Source: a virus
DNA: 23,234 nt
Virus record (IMG/VR): IMGVR_UViG_3300020074_002410
Location: 1-23,234 of that record
Direction: 5' to 3' (one strand)
Shown: one piece after another, positions 13,615 through 21,219 of the stretch
How positions within the stretch are numbered: position 1 is the stretch's first letter
How the letters are laid out: each line of letters starts with the position of its first letter
Notes under the pieces: model-generated
The model's input: only the letters and a program-made list of their open reading frames with translations
Told to the model about the DNA's origin: nothing
Databases searched by the model: none
Program-made: the position numbers and the translations under genes

Positions 13615-16600
13615 CTACTCCTGCGTCTGGGATCCCGCTATGGGGTCCCCTTCCTTGATGTTCGTGACCCGGACCTCGGGGTTCTGCACCCACTTCGCCA
13701 GAAGAGGGATAAGCTGGCTCAGGACAGGGGCCAGGGCAGTCCCGAGGGCTGCACCTCCGACGGCAGCCAAGGCCTTGGGACGTCCTCCTCCAATAGCTTG
13801 AATGGCCTCCCAAGAGGATCCCTCTTGTGGAAGGTAGGCCTCAGATCCGGGTTCTCCTCGCAATCTACCGGCCAGCCCGATAGCCTCGGCCAGGACTGCC
13901 GGCATATCCGGGATAATCCCGCCGATCCGGCCCAGCCACTGCGACGAGATTGGCCGGGCTCCAGTCATGGGAGACTTCCCGCCCCGCACACCAAGGAGCC
14001 CCTCTGCGTATAGCAACCCTTCTGGGCCGGATTGCGCCCAGGGCGTCGCGTACTTTCCGCCGAAGCCCCTGTACCCTTCACGGGTTATACCCAGTCCAGG
14101 CTCCCGTTGTGCGATATCCACGCCCGCGATGTAGGCCATGCCCATCTGCCGCAGGATCGTTTCTCGCTGCTCGGGAGTGAGCGGCCTACCCGCGCGATGG
14201 GCCTCGGCCAGGGTGCCTCGCACGGCCTCCATCGCGCCGACGCCCCCGGTAAGCTGCTGGAGGTTGGCCATGGCCTCGCCGAAGCCGCCGTACTTGCCCG
14301 TGGCGACCATGCGAGCGATTCGTGCTCCGGCTGCCCCCTTGGCCCGGGTCATCTGCCGGTAGTACCGCTGCTCGTACTTGGCCTCCGGGGTCGGGGGCTC
14401 GTACCCGAACAAGCCCTTCCACTTGTTGAGCACGTTATCCATTTCCTTGGTGCCCATCTGGAGATATCCGTAGGCGTCCTTGAAATGGCTCACGAGGTCT
14501 CGGCCCATGGCCTTGAAGCCTTCCCAGATATCGCGTGCCGTCTCCTTCTGCCGCTCGTAGAGTTCCGTCTGGATCCGGGCTATCCCTTCCGCGAGGGCCT
14601 TCCGTCCCTTGTCGCCGAAAGTTGCTTCCGCCGTATATTTCTCCACGTAATACTGCGGCGTGTAGATCAGCTTCCCGGCAGCCAAGGATCTGGCACGCAC
14701 GTCTGCCAAGGCCTTGGCTCGTCGCTCCTCGTCGTAGGCAGACATCTTGCCCGTCATGCGCATCAGGACTTCTGCCGCAGCGCCGACGATGAATACGGGA
14801 ATGATTGCCTTTCCGGCCGCGAGGGCTGCAGATCCAAGCCCCTGCATGGCACCTTGTGCCTGGGACAGCATGGCCCCGATGCTCCCTTGAGGCGGCGGGG
14901 CCACCTGCCAAGGAGTCTGCGTCAGCCTCCTTCCAAGCTGTAGCGGAGCCATGCCCGCGATGGGAGGTGCCATGGGGGGTGGAACCATAGGAGCCATAGG
15001 CCCTGGAGACCACGCGGCTGGTATTGGATACCTGGATAGGACGGCGGCTTCCCTCTGCGCCTCGAGAGCTGCCATCTGTTGCTGCCTGGAGGCCTGCCAC
15101 AGGGAAGCACGGCCTGCAGCTTCTTGGCGTGCCGCTTGCGAGACTGGAATGCTCCAACCGGCTGCACGGGCTTGTCCTGCCAGGAGAGCCTGGACATTGA
15201 CGGGGAAGCCTTGCGGGATTCCTCCCCTTGCTCCTTGCGAGGCGGCGGATCGAGAAGCCGAAGCCCCCATAGCAGCCGCTGCGGCCAGAGCTGCCGGAGA
15301 CGTGGCCGCAGCGAGCCCCCCGGCTGCGGCAGCGGAAGCACCCGCAGCGGCTGCGACGGCAGCTCCAGTCCCGCCTGCGGCTGCGCTGGCCCCGGCGCCC
15401 CCGGCTCCAGCGGCCCCGGCGAAGAGACTCCACTCCCGGATGTTCGCGGTGACGTTGGCCGCGATCCGGCCCACGCCCCAGAGTGCGGCCTTCAAGGCCC
15501 AGGCGGCGGCCGAGACGGTGCCTATGACCAGGGCCCACTTGATCATGGTGCCGTAGATAGGATGCTCGACGAGAGCCGTGAGCGCGCTCACGATGGGAGA
15601 GAGGGTCCTGGCCAGCTTGTCCAGCATGGGGAGGAGCTTGTTCCCCAGGGCTACGGCCAGGGTGTAGAAGTTCTCTCGAAGCACTTCGACCTGGGCGCCG
15701 GCGGTCTGTAGGTACTCCTCCTGGGCCTGCTTGATCGATCCGCCCGACTCGCGCAAGGTCTCGTTCAGGAACTGGTAGGCCTGGACGCCCTTGCGGACCT
15801 TGCCCTCGTTGTCCACGATGCCCTTGGACAGAGAACCGAGCATGGCCAGGACAGGCTTCGCGGCGGCCGTGCCCATGGATTCCCGGATGACGTTCCGGAC
15901 CAGGACCGGGCTCTCCTCGTACCTGTTGGCCATCTCGAGCATGATCAGGCTCATGTCTCGCACGCGGCCCGTGACGTCCGTGACCTCGATCCCGAGCTGG
16001 CCCAGGCCCGCCCGCGTCTTGGGCGAGCCCAGCTCCGTAGCCAGCCGGATTATCTCCGTGGCTGCCCGCTCCGAGGAGGGCATGGTCCGTCGAGCCAGGA
16101 GCATGGACTTGAGCATCGCGTCGAAGGACTGGCCTCCGGCCGTGGCTGCCATGCCTAGCTTGCCCATGATCTTGGACAGGTCCTGGATCTGGATGCCCAT
16201 GCCTCGAGCTCCGGCATAGACCTTGTCGGCGGCAATCTCCGCCGCGTCCCCGGTCATGCCGAAGCCCTTGATGATGTCACCCATCATTATGGCCGCGCCC
16301 TCCGGGGTAACCTTCCCGAAGCTGGCCATGGCCAGGCCCAGCGTGGCATGCAGGTTCTTGATGGCAGCTTCCGAGGAGCCCGTGGCCTGCCGCAGCCGGA
16401 GCATGGACTCCAGGGTTTCCTTGGGCCCGTAAGGCGTCACACGGGCGGCTTCCTTGGCCGCCTTGTAGAACTTCTCCATCCCCTCTGTGTTCTCCCGGAC
16501 GAGGGTCTGCAACCGGCGCATGACCATCTGGACGTCCATGGCCGGCTTGACGAGGGCGGTCAGGCCCCGAGCCACGTACCGGGCGGCCATGACGGCGGTG

Positions 16601-16749
16601 AAGGCACCGGCGAGCTGCCGCAGACTGCTGTTGAGGTGAGTCGCTGCCTGCCCCGCTTGCTGCGCCGCGCCGCTGAAGCTCATGAGCTGCCGGCTGGCGT
16701 CGTCCCGGGCGACAAGGCGAATGCTGGCAGTCCAGAGGTTCAGGGCCAT
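13615..16749 (-). CDS. Tail tape measure protein
   Basis: This 1044-residue protein sets tail length and is threaded inside the tube. The N-terminal ~390 residues are helical with the pattern of phage minor-tail tape measures (IMGKLGMAATAGGQSFDAML, then RAGLGQLGIEVTDVTGR near 247-262). Residues 397-430 are hydrophobic and probably membrane-seeking, residues 442-505 are an Ala/Gly low-complexity stretch, residues 573-600 are Pro-rich, and a second hydrophobic segment lies near 640-662. The C-terminal ~350 residues hold Lys/Arg-rich helices. At roughly 0.15 nm per residue it would specify a tail of about 155 nm (family rule of thumb, not measured). The start ATG has no good ribosome site and lies 14 nt after the stop of the -1 frame of the chaperone gene. 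Confidence 0.88.
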   Translation of the reverse strand: MALNLWTASIRLVARDDASRQLMSFSGAAQQAGQAATHLNSSLRQLAGAFTAVMAARYVARGLTALVKPAMDVQMVMRRLQTLVRENTEGMEKFYKAAKEAARVTPYGPKETLESMLRLRQATGSSEAAIKNLHATLGLAMASFGKVTPEGAAIMMGDIIKGFGMTGDAAEIAADKVYAGARGMGIQIQDLSKIMGKLGMAATAGGQSFDAMLKSMLLARRTMPSSERAATEIIRLATELGSPKTRAGLGQLGIEVTDVTGRVRDMSLIMLEMANRYEESPVLVRNVIRESMGTAAAKPVLAMLGSLSKGIVDNEGKVRKGVQAYQFLNETLRESGGSIKQAQEEYLQTAGAQVEVLRENFYTLAVALGNKLLPMLDKLARTLSPIVSALTALVEHPIYGTMIKWALVIGTVSAAAWALKAALWGVGRIAANVTANIREWSLFAGAAGAGGAGASAAAGGTGAAVAAAAGASAAAAGGLAAATSPAALAAAAAMGASASRSAASQGARGGIPQGFPVNVQALLAGQARAAGWSIPVSQAARQEAAGRASLWQASRQQQMAALEAQREAAVLSRYPIPAAWSPGPMAPMVPPPMAPPIAGMAPLQLGRRLTQTPWQVAPPPQGSIGAMLSQAQGAMQGLGSAALAAGKAIIPVFIVGAAAEVLMRMTGKMSAYDEERRAKALADVRARSLAAGKLIYTPQYYVEKYTAEATFGDKGRKALAEGIARIQTELYERQKETARDIWEGFKAMGRDLVSHFKDAYGYLQMGTKEMDNVLNKWKGLFGYEPPTPEAKYEQRYYRQMTRAKGAAGARIARMVATGKYGGFGEAMANLQQLTGGVGAMEAVRGTLAEAHRAGRPLTPEQRETILRQMGMAYIAGVDIAQREPGLGITREGYRGFGGKYATPWAQSGPEGLLYAEGLLGVRGGKSPMTGARPISSQWLGRIGGIIPDMPAVLAEAIGLAGRLRGEPGSEAYLPQEGSSWEAIQAIGGGRPKALAAVGGAALGTALAPVLSQLIPLLAKWVQNPEVRVTNIKEGDPIAGSQTQE

Positions 16750-16763
16750 GATGGATCAGTCTA

Positions 16764-17090
16764 TCACGGCAGTCTCCGAGGAGACACACTTGCCATAGGC
16801 ATTTCCATGTCCTCGCCGGCCATGGGAGTCACAGGGGGCTCTCGACCCTTCTTGTCCCGGGTCGCGCGCTGGCGCTGGATGGCCAGCTCGTTCATCTCCT
16901 CGATCAGCCAGAGGGGCAGCTTGCGGATCTCCGAGTACCCCCCGAAGTCCACGTAGCCGCCCATCGGCTCCCGCCACATCAGGTCCAGAACTGTCCCAGC
17001 GTAGTCGGTGGGGTGGATCCGGTGCCCGAGGAGTAGCTCTGCCGCGACCGTAGCCTCTTCTCGGGATCCACACCGAAGAAGGCCATGTCC
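16764..17090 (-). CDS. -1 frame extension of the tail assembly chaperone (GT-type)
   Basis: A second reading frame overlaps the end of the chaperone gene and runs on to a TGA at 16764. Entered by a -1 slip at 17090-17096 it adds 108 residues to the first 277, giving about 385. It encodes a coherent, helical, acidic domain (EEATVAAELLLGHRIHPTDY, then a WREPMGGYVDFGGY segment and LPLWLIEEMNELAIQRQRAT), unlike the Ser/Thr-rich tail of the unshifted frame. This is the arrangement of lambda G/GT and of many phage chaperones upstream of the tape measure, where the shifted product tethers to the tape measure. There is no credible independent start, so expression by frameshifting is inferred. A join at about 17057-17062 (after DPE/K) would also give a continuous product. 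Confidence 0.75.
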   Translation of the reverse strand, partial: GHGLLRCGSREEATVAAELLLGHRIHPTDYAGTVLDLMWREPMGGYVDFGGYSEIRKLPLWLIEEMNELAIQRQRATRDKKGREPPVTPMAGEDMEMPMASVSPRRLP

Positions 17091-17920
17091 AAAGGGAGCA
17101 CCGTGGTCTGCTTCCTCGTGCAGTGGACGCACTCGAAATCCATGGAGGTGTCCACCCCACCGAAAAGCCGGTCCACGTCCTGGTCGAGCTGCTGCTGGAA
17201 CGACCACGGGGCCGTCTTCCAGAACTGGAGCAGCGGGTGCATCCCCGTGATCGTGCGCGACCCGACCTGCAAGCTCTCGATGTGCACGCAGGTCTGGATG
17301 GCAATGGCCCTCGAGGGCTCCGCCCCCTGCTGCTTGGCCATCTGGATGGAGTCCGCTCCCAGGATATCCCGCAGGATCACGGTGATGATATCTCCTTCAC
17401 CCTTGCCCTCACCCTTGCCCTTGCTCTCTCCCGTGGTCTCCTTGGTCTTCTCCTTGGCCTTGCCCTTGGCGCGGCCGGAGCCCCTGGGAGGCCCCTGGGA
17501 CAGGTCGTCCAGCACGTACTGCCGGGCGATGCCCTTGCCCGTCTTGAGGGCCTCCAGGGCTTCCTGGGAGTAGGGGATGATGGTGAAGTCCCGGAGGTCC
17601 ACGTCCTTCACGCCCGCGCCCTTGCCACAGAAGCGGCAGCTCGGCTCCAGCTCCAGGGTGGTCGGGGGCGTGGCCGCCCGGACCGCGATGTTGGCCAGGG
17701 TGATGTCGCTGTGGGAGACCTTGTTCAGGTCCACCTGCTCTCCCACGGGCAGGGTGAGGTAGGGCCCCGGGTCGAGGACCTTGCCGGCCACGAGCCGGAG
17801 CATGAGCAGGGGCAACGGAGGGGAATCCTCGCTGGTGGAACCCAGCAGATCCTCGATGTCCCCGAGGTTCCAGGGACGCGCCTCGAAGACGAGACCGGTC
17901 AGACACTTGATGGGAAACAT
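16979..17920 (-). CDS. Zinc-ribbon tail assembly chaperone / T4 baseplate-type protein
   Basis: This 313-residue protein sits between the tube and tape-measure genes, where tail assembly chaperones lie. It has two CxxC knuckles, Cys95-x2-Cys98 (SCRFCGKG) and Cys264-x2-Cys267 (FECVHCTRK), followed by VLPLDMAFFG, which matches the end of the T4 baseplate (gp26/gp51-type) family with its zinc ribbon and LPL-x-x-x-FF motif. Residues 148-176 form a Lys/Gly/Glu-rich linker, probably disordered, that is unusual for the family. AAGGAG lies 7 nt before the ATG. The last ~25 residues (RSRQSYSSGTGSTPPTT) are low-complexity. A slippery heptamer at codons 276-277 leads into the -1 frame. Function: probably binds and delivers the tape measure during tail assembly. 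Confidence 0.72.
   Translation of the reverse strand: MFPIKCLTGLVFEARPWNLGDIEDLLGSTSEDSPPLPLLMLRLVAGKVLDPGPYLTLPVGEQVDLNKVSHSDITLANIAVRAATPPTTLELEPSCRFCGKGAGVKDVDLRDFTIIPYSQEALEALKTGKGIARQYVLDDLSQGPPRGSGRAKGKAKEKTKETTGESKGKGEGKGEGDIITVILRDILGADSIQMAKQQGAEPSRAIAIQTCVHIESLQVGSRTITGMHPLLQFWKTAPWSFQQQLDQDVDRLFGGVDTSMDFECVHCTRKQTTVLPLDMAFFGVDPEKRLRSRQSYSSGTGSTPPTTLGQFWT
17090..17096 (-). promoter_or_regulatory. Programmed -1 frameshift site CCCTTTG
   Basis: The mRNA heptamer C CCT TTG is in the exact X_XXY_YYZ register of the chaperone frame (codons 276 CCT and 277 TTG). After a -1 slip both tRNAs re-pair with CCC and TTT. An imperfect hairpin can form downstream, with TTCGG at 17073-17077 facing CCGAG at 17060-17064 around an 8-nt loop, about 12 nt after the heptamer. 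Site and register are seen directly; slippage is inferred. Confidence 0.65.
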
Positions 17921-17944
17921 GAGTGAGCTCCTTGAACGTTGTCA

Positions 17945-17961
17945 GGGACCCGGGAGGTCCC
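17945..17961 (-). other. Small hairpin between tube and chaperone genes
   Basis: A 6-bp stem (GGGACC with GGTCCC) with a 5-nt loop lies in the 74-nt gap after the tube gene. It has no U-tract, so it is not a classical terminator. It might protect the highly needed tube message or reduce read-through to the chaperone gene; it could equally be chance in GC-rich DNA. Confidence 0.3.
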
Positions 17962-17994
17962 CTGTGTCAAGCTCTGTGTCGAGGACTTGTGATT

Positions 17995-18474
17995 CTAGGA
18001 CTGCCTCTCGAAGTACCAGTAGGTGATGGTCATGGACTCGATGGTGACCTCGTCGGAGCCGAAGTTCCAGTCCCCCGGGGTGTAGGCCACGGGGAAGGCC
18101 GACCGGAGGACCCACGAGTTGACGTAGGCCCCGGTCCGGTCCATCTCGTACAGGACGATGTCCTGGGCTAGGTCCTTGTGCTCCAGGCCGGACCCGATGG
18201 GCAGCTTCGCGGCCATGTTCACGTTCTGGAGGATCCAGTTGTGCATGGCGTAGTCCACGCCCACGCCCCGGGTGAACGAGACGTCCGCGAAGGTAGCCTT
18301 CATCGGCTCCTTCATCGGCGCCATGGCCCCGCCCTCGCCGTAGCTCGCGGCGGCGACGGTCATGCTCAGGCCGCTGAAGGTCTGGAATGCCATCCAGCCC
18401 CCGAAGTGGCTGGGCATCTGCACCTGGAACCGGTAGGCCGACCGGAACTTTCGGTTTCTCGCCTGTGCGCCCAT
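17995..18474 (-). CDS. Tail tube protein, T4 gp19 family
   Basis: This 159-residue protein is clearly of the T4 gp19-like tail tube family, which stacks as hexameric rings inside the sheath. Typical signatures are seen: SAYRFQVQMPSHFGGWMAFQTFSGLSMTV near the start (family F-x-V-x-I...F-x-x-V-S-G-L), YGEGGAMAPMKEPMKATFADVSFTRGVGVD at residues ~45-74 (family Y-x-E-G-G...G-x-x-x-x-P/x-K-x-x-F-x-D-I/V-T/S-x-x-R-G), and W-I-L-Q-N-V at 80-85. The same fold is used in extracellular contractile injection systems. AAGGAG lies 9 nt before the ATG. It follows the sheath gene by 62 nt. Confidence 0.92.
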   Translation of the reverse strand: MGAQARNRKFRSAYRFQVQMPSHFGGWMAFQTFSGLSMTVAAASYGEGGAMAPMKEPMKATFADVSFTRGVGVDYAMHNWILQNVNMAAKLPIGSGLEHKDLAQDIVLYEMDRTGAYVNSWVLRSAFPVAYTPGDWNFGSDEVTIESMTITYWYFERQS

Positions 18475-18536
18475 CTTGATCTGCTCCTTGGTGCTCGTCT
18501 CCTACCTGGGCTCCCTTGCTGCCTTCACTCCCTGGC

Positions 18537-20813
18537 TCAGGTGGTGCTGCCCTGGCCGGTCAGGGCGGCCTGGATATACTGCTGCAGCTTCCGGTCGTCC
18601 TTGTAGATGGTCAGCTCGCCGAACCGGCCGGCCTCGGACAGGGCCAGGCCGACCAGGACCTTGTAGGTCTCGGCCGCCTGCACCTGCGGGTTGTTGATGC
18701 TCTCGCCCTCGGGGTCCGTGTCCACCTGGAACGCCTCGGAGGCGTCCTCGGAAGCGAACACGTCCGTGCCGACCCACTGGAGCAGCTCGCCCTCGATGCG
18801 GAGCTTGAGCTCCCGGCGGAAGCGCTCGCTCATGCTCTGCGTGCGGACGGCGTTCATGTAGATCTTGCAGAGCTTGATCACGTAGGCGACGAACCGGATC
18901 TGGCCCACGCTTTTCCAGTTGCCCGTCGCCTTCCCGGACATCACGTCGTCCATCCAGACGCTGAAGCCGCCGGTCTCCGGATTCGTGTCCGCGACGATCG
19001 GGTTCACCCGGTAGTCCGTGAGGTAGTCCCGCACGGCGGGCGCATTCACGGAGGTATCCTCCACGCCCGTGGCGATGTTCAGGGCCCCGAAGTTGTGGTT
19101 GCCGGGCTGCTTGCCCATCTTCTCCCGGTACAGCTCGGAGTTCTTGACGTAGCGCCCGACGACCGCGCCGGACGGCGCGACGGTGATCGTGTCCCCCTGG
19201 CCGTACACGGTCTTGTCCGGGTTGGCCATCTTGATCCAGGGCCAGTACAGGGACGTCCTGGACTCCGAGGCCGTGAGGGAACCCGCGTGCGCACACACGC
19301 CCTGGTAGTCCAGGCTCGCGGGCGGGTCGGGCACGAACACCACGGTGCCCTGCTTGTCGTCCGAGCACCAGAGGGTGGCGGCGTTCTGGAACGCGGCCGA
19401 GGTCTCGTCCGGGCAGATCAGGAGGTCCCCGTCGATCGTGTCGTCGAACAGATGCAGGCCCGTCCGGTAGGTCTCGGACCCGATGAAGTCGTTGTAGTCC
19501 AGGGCGGAGAGCCCGTCCTGCCCCCCGGTGAGCGCCTGCGCGGTCACGTTCGTGGGCCTGCGCTCGAGCTCCGTCCCTCCCGCGCTCAGGTCCGTGACCT
19601 CGATCAGCTTGGACCCGCCGCCCTTGATGTTCACCTGGGTCACCACGTAGTCGGGCGACGTGGCGAGCATCGTGCAGTTGGGATACCTCTTCTGGAACAC
19701 CCCGGCCCGGTACTCCACGAGGTCGAACCGGGAGGGTACCCCGCTCGTCGCGGCCTCGATGGTGGTGGTGATGGTGTTCCCTCGGGACCCGTAATACTTC
19801 CCGTCGATCCGGATGGTGCTCTGGGAACCGGCGTTGAGCCCGGCGTGGAGGTCGTTGTCCAGCCCCAGGTCCGTGTCGGCCGTGGAGATGGCCTGGATCT
19901 GGATGCTTCCCGCAGCGCCGGCCACGTTGGTCCGTACGGTGAGGTAGCCCCCGGAGCTGCCCACGGTGATCCCGCCGATCCCCGCCTCGAGCCAGGTCTT
20001 CACCTCGGCGAGGGTCACGGAGAAGTGGTTCGCGCAGTTGCCCGACCCCGTCGAGGCGGACACGGGGAACTTGAGCTTGGAGTTCGCGTCGGCGCCGTAG
20101 GCGCCCGCGCCCTGCGCCACGCACTGGATGGAGGACCCCGTGCCCTTCTGAAGCGTGGTCACGCGGACCCTGCCCGTCGCGACCGTGGCCACGACGCCGG
20201 ACACCTGGGCGTTGATCACGGCGGCCACCTCGGCTGCCGTCGCCACGGTGATGTCCACGAAGTCCCCGGAGACGAACGTGACGGTCTGGTTCGACCCGCC
20301 GTTCACCTTGAGGACGAGGCTGTCCCCGTTGGCCAGGGCATAGGTCTCGCTCTCGAAGGAGTCCATGGTCGCGGCCACGGCCGAGAAGGTGGCCGTGCCC
20401 GGGGCGCCTCCGTCCACGGCCGCACGGATGGTCTCCCCGTGATCGATAGAGAAGGGCGCGGCCACGGTGCCTGTGACGGTGCCGTAGGTGATCGTGCCCG
20501 TCGCGGTGGTGAAGTTCCGGGTGGCCTTGGCCGCCGAGGCCGGGTTGGCCCCGCTCATGTGCACGACGCGGCCGTACAGGAGCTTCTTCAGGCCCATGTC
20601 GAACAGGTTCTTCACCGCGATGGGAGCCTGTCGCCCGGAGATGAGCCCGCCGTACATCTCCTGGAACTGAGGGTAGCTCCGGATTTCCTGGCGGGTGAGC
20701 GGGCCCCACTCGGTGACCCCGAGCATGAGCAGGACGTCGATGTCGAGGAAGACGCTGCTGGGGATCGTGGAGGTCCCCGACTTCACGTCCACGCGGCTGC
20801 GACCGGTTGCCAT
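18537..20813 (-). CDS. Contractile tail sheath protein with large inserted beta domain
   Basis: This 758-residue protein is the sheath subunit that contracts to drive the tube through the host envelope. The C-terminal half has the conserved sheath core: GVCAHAGSLTASESRTSLYWPWI at ~505-527, RDYLTDYRVNPIVADTNPETGGFSVWMDD near 595-623, FVAYVIKLCKIYMN at 641-654, and a helix-strand C-terminus (ETYKVLVGLALSEAGRFGELTIY) that makes the inter-subunit strand exchange. Residues ~100-330 are an insert not needed for the core fold. It carries copies of an adhesin-like beta module (ALANGDSLVLKVNGG, then DITVATAAEVAAVINA, and a later SVTLAEVKTWLEAG). AAGGAG lies 9 nt before the ATG. The sheath assignment is firm; the insert's role is open. 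Confidence 0.93.
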   Translation of the reverse strand: MATGRSRVDVKSGTSTIPSSVFLDIDVLLMLGVTEWGPLTRQEIRSYPQFQEMYGGLISGRQAPIAVKNLFDMGLKKLLYGRVVHMSGANPASAAKATRNFTTATGTITYGTVTGTVAAPFSIDHGETIRAAVDGGAPGTATFSAVAATMDSFESETYALANGDSLVLKVNGGSNQTVTFVSGDFVDITVATAAEVAAVINAQVSGVVATVATGRVRVTTLQKGTGSSIQCVAQGAGAYGADANSKLKFPVSASTGSGNCANHFSVTLAEVKTWLEAGIGGITVGSSGGYLTVRTNVAGAAGSIQIQAISTADTDLGLDNDLHAGLNAGSQSTIRIDGKYYGSRGNTITTTIEAATSGVPSRFDLVEYRAGVFQKRYPNCTMLATSPDYVVTQVNIKGGGSKLIEVTDLSAGGTELERRPTNVTAQALTGGQDGLSALDYNDFIGSETYRTGLHLFDDTIDGDLLICPDETSAAFQNAATLWCSDDKQGTVVFVPDPPASLDYQGVCAHAGSLTASESRTSLYWPWIKMANPDKTVYGQGDTITVAPSGAVVGRYVKNSELYREKMGKQPGNHNFGALNIATGVEDTSVNAPAVRDYLTDYRVNPIVADTNPETGGFSVWMDDVMSGKATGNWKSVGQIRFVAYVIKLCKIYMNAVRTQSMSERFRRELKLRIEGELLQWVGTDVFASEDASEAFQVDTDPEGESINNPQVQAAETYKVLVGLALSEAGRFGELTIYKDDRKLQQYIQAALTGQGSTT

Positions 20814-20834
20814 CGGATCAGACTCCTTCGAGGG

Positions 20835-21137
20835 TTACTCCGCCGAGACCCGGGTGATCTCCGCCGGGAGGTCCGTGATCACGGCCAGACCGCGCTCCAC
20901 GGCCGTCTTGACCTGGGGAAGCAGCCGGGCAGCCGCCGGGATCTCCGGAGAGGTCTCCCCGGGCTGGAGGCGCACCTGCTTCGGCTGATGAACCACGACC
21001 GGCTTGGCCTGCCCGGGCACCTGCTGGCGGACCACCGTGCAGGTACACTCCCCCGTGCGGGCGCACACCACGTCGTGCTCCAGGCAGAAGTCCAGCGGCA
21101 GGTGTTTGCTGGTGTTCGTGACGGTGATCTTCTTCAT
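20835..21137 (-). CDS. Small cysteine-containing protein upstream of the sheath
   Basis: This 100-residue protein is not recognised. It starts at MKKITVTNTSKHLPLDFCLEH; GGAGG about 10 nt upstream fixes this ATG, although a TTG 57 nt further upstream is in frame. Four cysteines cluster near residues 18-33 (FCLEHDVVCARTGECTC), which suggests a small metal-binding or disulfide module. The middle is Gln/Pro/Val-rich, and the C-terminus (LPQVKTAVERGLAVITDLPAEITRVSAE) looks like a helix and strand. It ends 21 nt before the sheath gene. Because the gene lies between the tail-terminator candidate and sheath, it may be a neck or sheath-assembly accessory factor. Confidence 0.6.
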   Translation of the reverse strand: MKKITVTNTSKHLPLDFCLEHDVVCARTGECTCTVVRQQVPGQAKPVVVHQPKQVRLQPGETSPEIPAAARLLPQVKTAVERGLAVITDLPAEITRVSAE

Positions 21138-21219
21138 GGGGTGCTTCCCTCCAGGCTCCATGCTCATGCTAGAGCACCAGGGGCAGACGAGCAAGATTTC
21201 CCGCTGGTTCCCCGCAACC

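Noticed and set aside
16756-17304. Third minus-strand frame over the chaperone end
   Set aside because: It is Ser/Arg/Pro-rich without motifs; the zero and -1 frames explain the region.
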